From Deltaproteobacteria bacterium (lineage in GTDB: Bacteria > Myxococcota > Kuafuiibacteriia > Kuafuiibacteriales > Kuafuiibacteriaceae), in the NCBI GenBank assembly GCA_020632995.1, contig JACKEN010000001.1, forward strand, positions 714,001 to 778,000: a stretch of DNA of 64,000 nt, written 5' to 3'. Position numbers and translations under genes: made by a program. Shown piece by piece: positions 50,821 through 59,370 of this stretch. Numbering within the stretch: position 1 is the stretch's first letter; each line of letters starts with the position of its first letter. Below the pieces are notes generated by a model that was not told where the DNA came from, made no database searches, and saw only the letters and a program-made list of their open reading frames with translations.

Positions 50821-52230
50821 TCAGAAGGTGATGGCCAGGTTCGCGAAGGCGGTGAGGGTGAAGATGCCCTCGGCCCGGAGGCGCCGACCCGGCTGATCGT
50901 AACGCGGGTCGTAGTACGGCGAGCGCTCGTCCTCGCCGCGCGAGTTCGACGCGTTCACGCGGCCCGCGCAGGGGGAGCCGCCGCAGGTGGCGTTGCTCCC
51001 CTCGGGATCGGTGTCCTCGCCCACCTTCTCGGCGGTGATCAGGTGGTTGGTGACGAAGCCGACCTGCACCCCGCCTCGGAACATGAGCCACTTGGAGGGC
51101 TTCAGGAGGAGGGCGAAGGAGCCCTGCATCTCCATGTGCTCGTCCACCCGGTTCAGCTCGCCGCAGGGCACCCCGACGAGGGCGCCGCAGTTCGTGCCGT
51201 CCTGGGCGGTCGTGTAGTTCCGCGGGTCTGCGTAATCGTTATACGTGACCGCGTCCGCTGCGATCGACGGGTCTGCGCGGTTGGCGGGGACCCGGGTCTG
51301 GTCGAGGTTTGGCAGGTAGTCGGACAGCTCGCTGTAGGTGCGGCCGATGCCCACGTAGCGGAAGCTGAAGCCGAGATCGACGGAGTAGAGCTCCTCCTTC
51401 TCGGGCACCTCGTGGATGATCACGTCGACCCCGACCTTGGCGCGCCCGCTCGGCGGGGGCTGCATCCCCAGCGCCTTCTGGGCCGAGGTGGCGACCGGGA
51501 TCCGCGCGCCGAGCACCACGTAGGGGTCGAGGGCGGGGGTGCCGAGGCGCATCCGGCGCGACAGGCCCACCGAGAGGTCGAAGATGGTCTGCCCCTGGCC
51601 CATGCCGCCCTTGCCGGCCTGATCGGGGAGGGCCGCGATGTCGGCCGGGTCCCGGCGGCTGCCGGTGGGGGCGATGAGGTCGCCGGTGAGGGTCAGGGTC
51701 GGGTAGGCCTCGTCCTTCGCGTCCACGAAGGGCGACCAGGACAGGCCGAAGGTCATGTCGCCGAACCCCGCGCGCTCGCGGGAGGCGGGGACCTCGGTGA
51801 TCGGGTAGCGGTAGTCGTAGTTGGGGTCGTTGGCGTTGTCGGTGCCCCAGATCGTCGAGGTGCCCTCGACCCCGTCCGCGAACGCGATCTGGCTCTTGTA
51901 GGCCAGGATGATCGGGGCGCGGATGTGGAGCTCGAGGTCGCGGAAGATGCCCGCCCGCAGATCGATGTTCAGCCGGTGCTGGTACTCCGAGAACGCCAGC
52001 TCACGGATGTCCTCGGCCGTGGTGGGGCTGCCGTTGGCGTCCCGCTGCACCCACTCCCGGGTGATGTTGGCGGACTTGCGGATGTGCTCGTAGCCCACCC
52101 CCAGCCACACCTCGGGGAGGGGGTGGTCCTTCTCGACCGCGGTCAGCACGTGGGTGGGCCACGCGGCCTCGGCCGGGAGCACCAGGACGCCCTGCAGCGC
52201 CACCGCCGAGATCAACGCCGTCCACCGCAT
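50821..52230 (-). CDS. Outer membrane beta-barrel protein
   Basis: 469 residues from the ATG at 52230 (GGGGG upstream), with a signal peptide ending PAEAA. Alternating beta segments with Gly and aromatic residues run through the chain (YEHIRKSANITREW, LTLTGDLIAPTGSRR, VDLGFSFRYVGIG) and the last residues FANLAITF end in Phe, the outer membrane barrel signature. I cannot name a family; a channel or assembly protein is possible. It follows the NtrC-type regulator gene (52283-53701) in the same direction with a 52-base gap. Confidence 0.65.
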   Translation of the reverse strand: MRWTALISAVALQGVLVLPAEAAWPTHVLTAVEKDHPLPEVWLGVGYEHIRKSANITREWVQRDANGSPTTAEDIRELAFSEYQHRLNIDLRAGIFRDLELHIRAPIILAYKSQIAFADGVEGTSTIWGTDNANDPNYDYRYPITEVPASRERAGFGDMTFGLSWSPFVDAKDEAYPTLTLTGDLIAPTGSRRDPADIAALPDQAGKGGMGQGQTIFDLSVGLSRRMRLGTPALDPYVVLGARIPVATSAQKALGMQPPPSGRAKVGVDVIIHEVPEKEELYSVDLGFSFRYVGIGRTYSELSDYLPNLDQTRVPANRADPSIAADAVTYNDYADPRNYTTAQDGTNCGALVGVPCGELNRVDEHMEMQGSFALLLKPSKWLMFRGGVQVGFVTNHLITAEKVGEDTDPEGSNATCGGSPCAGRVNASNSRGEDERSPYYDPRYDQPGRRLRAEGIFTLTAFANLAITF

Positions 52231-52282
52231 GCGCTGCCCCCAGGCGGTAGCCTTCACCAGAGATCCTGTCAAGTTATGGGCC

Positions 52283-53701
52283 TCACCCCTCATCGGAGGT
52301 GTCGCGCAGGCCGAGCTCCTTCATCTTGTTCTGGAGGCTCTTCCTGGAGATCTCGAGACGGCGAGCGGCCTTGGTGACGTTGCCCCCCGTCTCCTCGAGG
52401 GCCCGCCGGATGAGGTCCTTCTCGACCGTCTCGGTGTGCAGGCGCACGATCTCCTTCAGCGGCCCCACCGGCCCGGCCGGCATCAGATCCATGGTGGTGG
52501 GCGGCGTGGAGGGCGTGGGGGGCTCGGAGTCCTTGCCCCGGATCTGCTCGGGCAGCTCGTCCGGGGTGACCTCCGCCTCCTCGGCGAACAGGACGGCCCG
52601 CTCCATCACGTTCTCGAGCTCGCGGATGTTGCCGGGCCACGCGTACGCGCACAGCAGGCGGATCGCGTCGGCGTCGACCCGCTCCACCTTCTTGCCCAGG
52701 CGGTCGTTGTACTTGGTGCGGAAGTGCTCCACCAGGAGCGGGATGTCCTCCCGACGCTCCCGCAGCGGGGGCAGCACGATCGGCACCACGTTCAGGCGGT
52801 AGAAGAGGTCCTCGCGGAAGCGCCCCGCCTTCACCTCGGCCGCGAGGTCCTGGTTGGTGGCGGCCACCAGGCGCACGTCCACCTTCGTGGTGGTGACCCC
52901 GCCCACCCGCTCGAACTCCGACTCCTGCAGGGCTCGGAGCAACTTCACCTGCATCTCGAGCGGGATCTCGCCGATCTCGTCGAGGAAGAGGGTGCCCTCG
53001 TCGGCCAGCTCGAAGCGGCCGGGCTTGGCGCTCACCGCCCCGGTGAACGCCCCCTTCTCGTAACCGAAGAGCTCGGACTCGATGAGCTCCCGAGGAATGG
53101 CGGCGCAGTTGATGCGGATGAAGGGCTTGTCGCGGCGCGGCGACTCCGCGTGGAGGGCGCGGGCCACCAGCTCCTTGCCCGTGCCGGACTCGCCGGTGAC
53201 GAGCACGGTGGAGGGGCTGGGGGCCACCTTCTCGATCGTCTTGAAGACCTCCTGGAGCACCGCGCTCACCCCGATGATCCCGAAGCGCCCCGGCCCCGCC
53301 TCGGACGCCTCGCGGGCCGAGATCTCGGCCGAGGCCGCCGCCTTTCTGATCACCAGCCGCAGCTCGTCGGAGTCGAAGGGCTTGGTGAGGTAGTCGAAGG
53401 CGCCCAGCTTCATCGCGGTGACCGCGGTGTCGACCGTGCCGTGGGCGGTGAGCATCACCACCGGCACCTCGGGGTACTCGGCCTGGGCCTGGGCCAACAG
53501 GGCCATCCCGTCCATCTGCGGCATCCGCAGATCGGTGAGGAGCACGTCGATCGGGTGCTTGGCGAGCAGCGCCAGGCCCTCGACGCCATCCTGCGCGGTG
53601 AGGACCTCGAAGCCCTCCCGGCGCAGGGTGGCAGCGAGCACCTTGCGGAGGTTCGCCTCGTCGTCCACCACGAGGATGGTCTGCCGGGAGGAGGCGGCCA
53701 T
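52283..53701 (-). CDS. NtrC-family sigma-54 response regulator
   Basis: 472 residues: receiver domain (1-120, phospho-acceptor D57 in LLTDLRMP, K107 in TKPF), AAA+ sigma-54 activator domain (Walker A GESGTGKE at 170-177, intact GAFTGA loop at 217-222, LFLDEIGEI Walker B) and a C-terminal Fis-type helix-turn-helix (NVTKAARRLEISRKSLQNKM). It activates sigma-54 promoters when phosphorylated. No histidine kinase gene is adjacent. A small lipoprotein gene precedes it by 37 bases and an outer membrane barrel gene follows. Confidence 0.95.
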   Translation of the reverse strand: MAASSRQTILVVDDEANLRKVLAATLRREGFEVLTAQDGVEGLALLAKHPIDVLLTDLRMPQMDGMALLAQAQAEYPEVPVVMLTAHGTVDTAVTAMKLGAFDYLTKPFDSDELRLVIRKAAASAEISAREASEAGPGRFGIIGVSAVLQEVFKTIEKVAPSPSTVLVTGESGTGKELVARALHAESPRRDKPFIRINCAAIPRELIESELFGYEKGAFTGAVSAKPGRFELADEGTLFLDEIGEIPLEMQVKLLRALQESEFERVGGVTTTKVDVRLVAATNQDLAAEVKAGRFREDLFYRLNVVPIVLPPLRERREDIPLLVEHFRTKYNDRLGKKVERVDADAIRLLCAYAWPGNIRELENVMERAVLFAEEAEVTPDELPEQIRGKDSEPPTPSTPPTTMDLMPAGPVGPLKEIVRLHTETVEKDLIRRALEETGGNVTKAARRLEISRKSLQNKMKELGLRDTSDEG

Positions 53702-53738
53702 GGCAGGGAGGGATCGGCCCGGCGGGCCGACCCGGCCT

Positions 53739-54053
53739 CTAGTAGATCACGTCCTCGTCGGCGGGGGGCGTGGTCTCCTGGGGCCGCACCACCCGGCTCG
53801 CGGTCGCCGTGGTGGTGATGGGCGGCGTGCTGGTGCTCGCCGACGCCGCGGTGGGCGCCGCCTTGGCCTTGGCCGGCGTGGCCGCGGGGGCTGCGTCGCT
53901 CCCCTCGGCCGCCGCGGCGGCGGCTTCCTCGGCGTCCAGCTTGGCGTGGTACTCGTCCCACCGCTGGAAGTGGGTCTTGCTCTGGACCGGGGCGCAGGCC
54001 AGACCGGTCACGCCCAGCAGGGCGCACGTGAGGGCGAGGCGAAGAGCTCGCAT
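53739..54053 (-). CDS. Small Ala/Thr-rich lipoprotein
   Basis: 104 residues from the ATG at 54053. An export signal ends LLGVTGLAC. After a short conserved-looking HFQRWDEYHAKLDAEE helix the chain is low-complexity Ala/Thr/Pro and ends PADEDVIY. No family is recognised. It lies directly upstream of the NtrC-type regulator on the same strand and could be its sensor input or just a co-transcribed envelope protein. Confidence 0.5.
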   Translation of the reverse strand: MRALRLALTCALLGVTGLACAPVQSKTHFQRWDEYHAKLDAEEAAAAAAEGSDAAPAATPAKAKAAPTAASASTSTPPITTTATASRVVRPQETTPPADEDVIY

Positions 54054-54114
54054 GGCGCGGACCATAGCCCAGGACGGCCGGGAGGTGAAAGGGTTTCGGC
54101 GCGGCTCCGGCGCT

Positions 54115-55233
54115 CTAGGCCGACACCTGCGCGGCCTGGGGGAGCCGGCGGGCCGCCTTGGCCCCCGGGGTGGGGGCCTGGATGCGGGTCTCCTTCAGGA
54201 CCTCGTCGTACAGGTGCTTGTAGCGCGGGGGCAGCAGCACCCGGGTCCCGGGGAGGCTGAGCTCCAGGCCCATCCAGGTCTTGGCCAGGGTGGCCTGGTG
54301 CTCGTCCCCGAGCGGGCGGCGGCGGTCCTTGCCGAGCTTCCTCGGGATGGTCAGGAACCAGCGCCCGGCGTCCATCTCGAGGCTGCCCCGGGTCCGGCGC
54401 CGCACGTCGGGCACGTCGAGGGCGAACACCACGAAGGGGCCGAGGTCGGTCGCCACCACCGGATCCCGGGGCATGGCGACCTTGCCGCGGAGGCGGCCGA
54501 GGGTGAGGTCGTACACCACGGTGGCGCCGAAGCGGGCGGTGCGGAGGGCCCAGCGCACCAGGAACGCGGTCGCGACCAGGAGCACCACGTTGATCACCAG
54601 GGCGGCGGTGGGGAACACCACCGCCAGGCCGACCAGGGCGAGGGTCAGCACCAGCTTGGTGAGCTGGAAGAGGCCGTCCACGAAGGGGATGGGCGACAGC
54701 CAGATCAGCACGTCGAGGGCGGTGCGCATGATCACGAGGGCGATCAGCGCGCTGAGGCCCGCGGCCAGCATCAGGATCCCGGTGCCGATCCCCGCCTTGG
54801 CCACCGGCTCGGCCGCCGCCATGTGCGGAGCCATCAACAGCACCACCGCCGCCACCCCGAAGAGCGACTCGCCGGTGCCGAGGAACTCGGCCAGGGGCTT
54901 GGTGAGCTTGGTGGAGCGCCCGAACTGCAGGAGGAGGCCCAGGAGGGCCAAGACGATGAACATCGCCGCGTGCCCGAGGATCTCGAGCCCGGGAGGGAGC
55001 TCCCAGAGCCCGAGGGCGCCGGCGATCCCGAAGGCGGCGAGGGCCAGGAACGGGCTGATCCCCAGGGGGCCGATCATCGAGGCGGACTTCACGAGCCCGG
55101 CGGCGGCGCTGGCCGACCCCGCGGCGGCGGCCTTGGCGGCCCACGCCTCGGGGCCGAGGACGGCCACCATCAACAGGACCAGGCCGAGGGCCAGGAGGGC
55201 GCGGGGGAGGCGGTGAGCGCTCACGGGGGGCAT
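54115..55233 (-). CDS. Multi-pass membrane protein of unknown function
   Basis: 372 residues with a signal-like start and about five to six hydrophobic segments in the first 230 residues (for example LEILGHAAMFIVLALLGLLL and LVLTLALVGLAVVFPTAALV), then a soluble C-terminal domain of about 140 residues with DLGPFVVFALDVPDV and WFLTIPRKLGKDRRR. No family is recognised. The next gene downstream on this strand is the lipoprotein/NtrC run. Confidence 0.6.
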   Translation of the reverse strand: MPPVSAHRLPRALLALGLVLLMVAVLGPEAWAAKAAAAGSASAAAGLVKSASMIGPLGISPFLALAAFGIAGALGLWELPPGLEILGHAAMFIVLALLGLLLQFGRSTKLTKPLAEFLGTGESLFGVAAVVLLMAPHMAAAEPVAKAGIGTGILMLAAGLSALIALVIMRTALDVLIWLSPIPFVDGLFQLTKLVLTLALVGLAVVFPTAALVINVVLLVATAFLVRWALRTARFGATVVYDLTLGRLRGKVAMPRDPVVATDLGPFVVFALDVPDVRRRTRGSLEMDAGRWFLTIPRKLGKDRRRPLGDEHQATLAKTWMGLELSLPGTRVLLPPRYKHLYDEVLKETRIQAPTPGAKAARRLPQAAQVSA

Positions 55234-55255
55234 GGTAGTCCCACCTCCCCGCCGG

Positions 55256-56482
55256 TCAAAGGTCGTCGATGTCGACCTGGTGGTGGTGGAGGGTGGCGAA
55301 CAGGGCGGTCGCGGGGAGCCCGAGGGCCTCGCTCGCCTGGGTGACGTGCCCCCGGTGGGCGGCCATCAGGTCCTCGAGGAAGGCGGTGCGGAGGCTCCGC
55401 ATGAAGGGCCCGTCGTCCTGGGGGGTGGGGTTGTGCAGGCGTCGGAGGGCCCGCTCGAGCCCCGCGAGGTGGCCGGGCCAGTCGTGGCGGGCGAGGAGGG
55501 TGTTCGTGCGGGGCCCGAGGGGGAGCGGGGGCGCCATCGTCTGGGCGAAGCGCTGGGCGAGGGGCACGATGTCTTCCGGGCAGGCGGCCAGGGTCGGCAC
55601 CTCCAGCACCACGACCGACAGGTGCGCGGCCAGCTTCGGATCGATCGGCAGGGGCGGTGCCAGCGGGCGGGTGCTGGTCGCCACCACCCGCACGTCCCGC
55701 CCGCCCACCGGGAGCCGCTCCAGGACCGCCAGGAGCTCGGCCTGGCGGGCCCGAGGGAGGGCCTCCACGTGCTCGAGGAGCCAGGTGCCGCCGCGCGCCG
55801 CCTCCATCGAGCCCGCGAAGGGCTCGGGGTTCCTGAGGTCGGTGGCGATGAAGGGCCCGTTCTTCCTGCGGCTCTCGGCGTGGAGCCCCTGGGCCAGGGT
55901 GGCCTTGCCGGTGCCCGCGGGCCCCACCAGGAGCACCGTGCTGCGGACCCCCGCCACCCGCATCAGGCGGGCGAAGAGCCGGCGCCCCACCGGCGAGACC
56001 ACCACCATGGTGCCGAGGGTCGCCTCGCCGCGCTCCTCGAGGGGGGGCTCGGGCACGGGCTCGTCCCGGGCCAGCACCCGCACCGTGGTCTCACCCACCC
56101 GGAACACGTCGTCGTGGGCGAGGAAGGCCTGCTCGATCGGGGTCGCGCCCTCGACGAACGTGCCGTTGGTGGAGTCGAGGTCCCGGACCCGCAGGCCCTC
56201 CGCGAACAGATCCAGCTCCGCGTGGTAGCGGGACACCGCGTCGTCGGTGAGCACGAGGGCGGCGGCGGGGGCCGCGCCCACCAGGGCGGTCCAGGAGGTG
56301 AGATCCGCAACCCGCCCTGCGTCCGGGCCCTCCTCGACCATCGCCTGCCACCGCCGGCGCAGGAGCTGCCCGGTCTCGGGGTGGGTGAGGTAGAGCAGGG
56401 GGGCCGCGCCGAGCACGCCGGAGGCGCCGCGGGGCGGGGGCTTGGTCGGACCGGGCACCGACCTCACTATCGCACGGGCCAC
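55256..56482 (-). CDS. FHA domain fused to degenerate sigma-54-type AAA+ domain
   Basis: 408 residues from a GTG at 56482 (weak ribosome site). An FHA domain (about 65-138) has SRYHAEL (84-90) and DLDSTNGTFV (101-110), the phosphothreonine-reading motifs. The AAA+ part (about 155-350) has Walker A GPAGTGKA (187-194) but the segment that should hold the GAFTGA loop is deleted, and Walker B reads TWLLEHVE in place of LFLDEIGE. A Fis-like helix-turn-helix remains at the C-terminus (HVTQASEALGLPATALFATL). It cannot contact sigma-54 in the usual way, so it may be a phospho-dependent repressor, antagonist or sigma-54-independent regulator. Confidence 0.85.
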   Translation of the reverse strand: MARAIVRSVPGPTKPPPRGASGVLGAAPLLYLTHPETGQLLRRRWQAMVEEGPDAGRVADLTSWTALVGAAPAAALVLTDDAVSRYHAELDLFAEGLRVRDLDSTNGTFVEGATPIEQAFLAHDDVFRVGETTVRVLARDEPVPEPPLEERGEATLGTMVVVSPVGRRLFARLMRVAGVRSTVLLVGPAGTGKATLAQGLHAESRRKNGPFIATDLRNPEPFAGSMEAARGGTWLLEHVEALPRARQAELLAVLERLPVGGRDVRVVATSTRPLAPPLPIDPKLAAHLSVVVLEVPTLAACPEDIVPLAQRFAQTMAPPLPLGPRTNTLLARHDWPGHLAGLERALRRLHNPTPQDDGPFMRSLRTAFLEDLMAAHRGHVTQASEALGLPATALFATLHHHQVDIDDL

Positions 56483-56500
56483 GCGAGGAGGGCAGGGGGC

Positions 56501-56968
56501 TCAGGCCGCCGGGACACCCGCGGGTTGCACCGAGGACCAGTCCGCGGGGGCGATGTCCACCCGCGTCTGGCCCGCCGCCACCCGCACCACCATCGGCTCG
56601 TGGTCGCGGCAGTCCACGCTGAGGCCGCAGGGCACCGCGCGGGTGTAGTAGGCGCGCAGGCCAGGTTGCACCGAGTCGCTCCGGGCGAAGACGAGGTACT
56701 CGCCGGCCGGGACCTGCAGGGTGTATTGCAGCTCCTCCTCGCCCTGCCGGGGCCGCACGCAGCGGGCCGCGCCGCCGCTCACCGGGGTGGCGCACACCTC
56801 GAGGTCGGTCGGCGGGACGCAGCCGGGGAAGCGGACCGGGCCCGCGATGTGGGCGGGGACCTCGGCGTCGCGGCGCTCGGCCCGGCCGTCGGTGGGCAGG
56901 GCCGCCGCCACCGCGAGCACGCCAACGGCGAGGGCCAGAGGGGGGCGGAGGGCGGCGCTGCAGTCCAT
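56501..56968 (-). CDS. Secreted hypothetical protein
   Basis: 155 residues from the ATG at 56968, with a signal peptide (about 1-30) and a beta-rich body containing several Cys (FPGCVPPTDLEVCATP, VPCGLSVDCRDHE) that could form disulfides, and a TLQVPAGEYLVFARSD segment resembling a carboxypeptidase-regulatory-like beta sandwich. No family is assigned. It lies immediately before the FHA gene on the same strand. Confidence 0.5.
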   Translation of the reverse strand: MDCSAALRPPLALAVGVLAVAAALPTDGRAERRDAEVPAHIAGPVRFPGCVPPTDLEVCATPVSGGAARCVRPRQGEEELQYTLQVPAGEYLVFARSDSVQPGLRAYYTRAVPCGLSVDCRDHEPMVVRVAAGQTRVDIAPADWSSVQPAGVPAA

Positions 56969-57088
56969 GCCCCCTGTAGTCTGCAGGTGACGGGCCAACG
57001 CAGGCCGGCGCGGGTTGGGCGGGCTCTCTTGGGGTAAACTCTGGGGCCAGGGCGCCCCGGAGGTGGGGCGAACTGTCCCACATGGGGG

Positions 57089-59317
57089 TCAGCCGTCGTG
57101 CAGCAGCTCCAGCCGCGCGGGCACGAACTTGTGCCACGGGGTGCCGGCGAAGGCGTCGCGATCCTGGAGCGAGGTCAGGGTGTTGGGGGCCACCCCGCCG
57201 TCCCGGGTGCCGGTGCCGTTGGGCAGGGCGAGGTGTCCGGGGCGCATGCTCGGGCTCACCTCGACCATGACCTGGGCGGCCCCGGTCCGGGTCACCAGCC
57301 GGGCCGGGCCGCCGGTCACGAGGCCCAGGCGGCGGGCGTCCTCGGGGCTGACCCGCAGGGCGCCCTCCGCGTCCTTCTTCCGCCACGCCGGGTCCCGCAG
57401 GATGGTGTTGGCGGTGAAGGACCGGCGCTCCCCCGCCGCGAGCACGAGCGGGAAGTCGGGATCGACGGGGGGCGGGCCGGCGCGCAGGTCGGGGACCTGG
57501 GCCAGGAGCGGCTCGAGCGCGAGGTGCACCTTCTTGTCGGCGGTGCCCAGCCGCGCCATCACGTCGGCCCAGGTGTCCACCGCGAAGACCACTCCGGAGG
57601 GGTGGGCGAGGATGGCCTCGAAGAGGCGGTTCGCCACCTCCAGCGGGCTGCCCTCGAACCCGGCCCGGGCCAGGGCGGCCGGGCTCTCCATCGCCCGCCG
57701 GAGGGCGAGGCCCCAAAGGACCGCGCTGGGGGCCAGGCCCTCGGGGAGGTGGGGGCCGAGGGCCCGGTAGAGGAGGACCGCGGCGAGGCCGGACGCTGCG
57801 GGGTCGAAGGCGACCTTCTGGGCAAAGACCGGAGCGAAGGCGTCCAGGCCCGCGGCCGCGGCGGCGGAGAGCTCGGCCACCAACGCCTCGTCGAGCAGGC
57901 CGAGGGCCTCGACCAGGCGCGCGTGGATCTCGGGCTCGGGCAGGGGCCCCTCGGGCGGGGCGAGCACGGGGTGGCGCAGGTGGAAGGCGTTCTTCGGGAA
58001 CTCGGTGTTGAAGAAGGTGGCCTCGGCCTTCTCGAACTGGCTGGTGGCGGGGAGGACGTAGTGCGCGAGCTGCGCGGTCTCGGACATCGCCACGTCGATG
58101 ACCACCAGGCACTCCAGGCTCTGCAACGCGTGTTGCATCCGCGCCGCCTCGGCGAGGGAGTGGGCGGGGTTGGCGCCCTCCACGATCATCGCGCGGTAGC
58201 GGGCGGGGTGGTCGGTGAGGATCTCGTCCGGGATCACGTTGCAGGGCACGAGCTCCCCGATGAGCGGGGCCCCCACCACGGGGGAGCGGCGCTTGAGGCG
58301 CCCGCTGGCCAGCTCCACCAGGGGGAGCGGGATGTACTGGGTGCCCGGGCGCCCGAGGTTCCCGGTCAGGAGCCACAGCAGCCGGTGGAGGTAGCTCACG
58401 AAGGTGGAGTGCAGGTTCATCTGCACCCCGAGATCCTCGGCGCTCGCCACGCTCTTCGCCTCGGCGATGAGCCGAGCGGCACGGCGCACGTCCGCCTCGG
58501 GCACGTCGGCGATCGCGGCGTACTCCGCGATCGGGACCTCTCGAAAGGCGGCCTGCACCGCCTCGAAGCCCACCGCGTGCTCACCGAGGAAGGCGTGGTC
58601 GACCAGGTCCTCCTCGATGAGCACCGCGACCATCGCGCTGAGGAGCCAGGCGTCGGTCCCCGGCCTGAGCTGCAGGTGCAGGTCAGCCAGCTCCGCGGTC
58701 TCGGTGCGGCGGGGGTCGACGACGATCATCTTGCGCGCGGGATCCTGGGCGATCGCCTTCAGGGTGACGCGGGCCCGCGCGATCGAGTGGGAGTGCCAGG
58801 GGTTCTTGCCGATGAAGAGGGCGAGCTCGGCGTGCTCGAAGTCGCCGCGGGTGTAGCCGCCCAGCATCTGGTCGGACACCCAGAACTCGCCCGTCTTCTC
58901 CTGCGCGAGGGCGCTCGAGCGGTAGCGCGAGCCCAGGGCGCGGCGGGTGGCGGTGCCGTAGGCCCCGGGCAGGTGGTTCCCCTGGCCGCCGCCGCCGTAG
59001 TAGAAGATGGTCTCGCCCCCGTGGGCGTCGCGGATGCGTGCAAGATGCCCTGCAACCTCAGCGATCGCGGTGTCCCAGTCGATCGGCTCGAAGGTGCCGT
59101 CGGGGCGGCGGCGGAGCGGGGTGGTGAGCCGGTCGGTCGCGTTCTGGTAGTGGTCCAGGCGGTGGGGCTTCTCGCAGGCGTAGCCCTGGGAGGTCGGGTG
59201 GGCGCGGTCGCCCCGGAACCGCACCAGGCGCCGCCCCACGACCTGGACCTCGAGGCCACAGTTGCACTCGCAGAGGATGCAGGCAGTGGGTTTCCACGGA
59301 GAGGGCGGGTTCGACAT
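57089..59317 (-). CDS. Molybdopterin oxidoreductase (formate dehydrogenase/nitrate reductase-like)
   Basis: 742 residues. The N-terminal [4Fe-4S] motif is C13-x2-C16-x3-C20-x27-C48 (CILCECNCG, then YACEK). The body has bis-MGD-binding landmarks such as FIGKNPWHSHSI, VVDPRRTETAELADLHLQLRPGTD, IVEGANPAHS and a C-terminal molybdopterin dinucleotide-binding domain (RVSPEDARRLGLVTGG, LPNGTGTRDGG). No Tat signal is seen, so it is cytoplasmic. The substrate is not known: this branch includes formate dehydrogenase-like and uncharacterised enzymes. No Fe-S subunit or chaperone is adjacent. The divergent gene encodes an HxlR-GNAT fusion, likely its regulator. Confidence 0.85.
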   Translation of the reverse strand: MSNPPSPWKPTACILCECNCGLEVQVVGRRLVRFRGDRAHPTSQGYACEKPHRLDHYQNATDRLTTPLRRRPDGTFEPIDWDTAIAEVAGHLARIRDAHGGETIFYYGGGGQGNHLPGAYGTATRRALGSRYRSSALAQEKTGEFWVSDQMLGGYTRGDFEHAELALFIGKNPWHSHSIARARVTLKAIAQDPARKMIVVDPRRTETAELADLHLQLRPGTDAWLLSAMVAVLIEEDLVDHAFLGEHAVGFEAVQAAFREVPIAEYAAIADVPEADVRRAARLIAEAKSVASAEDLGVQMNLHSTFVSYLHRLLWLLTGNLGRPGTQYIPLPLVELASGRLKRRSPVVGAPLIGELVPCNVIPDEILTDHPARYRAMIVEGANPAHSLAEAARMQHALQSLECLVVIDVAMSETAQLAHYVLPATSQFEKAEATFFNTEFPKNAFHLRHPVLAPPEGPLPEPEIHARLVEALGLLDEALVAELSAAAAAGLDAFAPVFAQKVAFDPAASGLAAVLLYRALGPHLPEGLAPSAVLWGLALRRAMESPAALARAGFEGSPLEVANRLFEAILAHPSGVVFAVDTWADVMARLGTADKKVHLALEPLLAQVPDLRAGPPPVDPDFPLVLAAGERRSFTANTILRDPAWRKKDAEGALRVSPEDARRLGLVTGGPARLVTRTGAAQVMVEVSPSMRPGHLALPNGTGTRDGGVAPNTLTSLQDRDAFAGTPWHKFVPARLELLHDG

Positions 59318-59333
59318 GCGGGTACGCTGGCAG

Positions 59334-59358
59334 ATATGGTCTCTTAAAGCAACCGTAT
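59334..59358. promoter_or_regulatory. Dyad between the oxidoreductase and HxlR-GNAT genes
   Basis: ATATGGT-N11-ACCGTAT is a 7-bp inverted repeat with one mismatch in the 53-base divergent promoter region, an unusually AT-rich spot. It is the natural operator for the HxlR-type regulator encoded alongside. Confidence 0.55.
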
Positions 59359-59370
59359 TCAGGTGAAACC

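Noticed and set aside
59334..59358. Reading the divergent region as a sigma-54 promoter
   Set aside because: No TGGCAC/TTGC pair is present; the dyad fits a winged-helix operator better.
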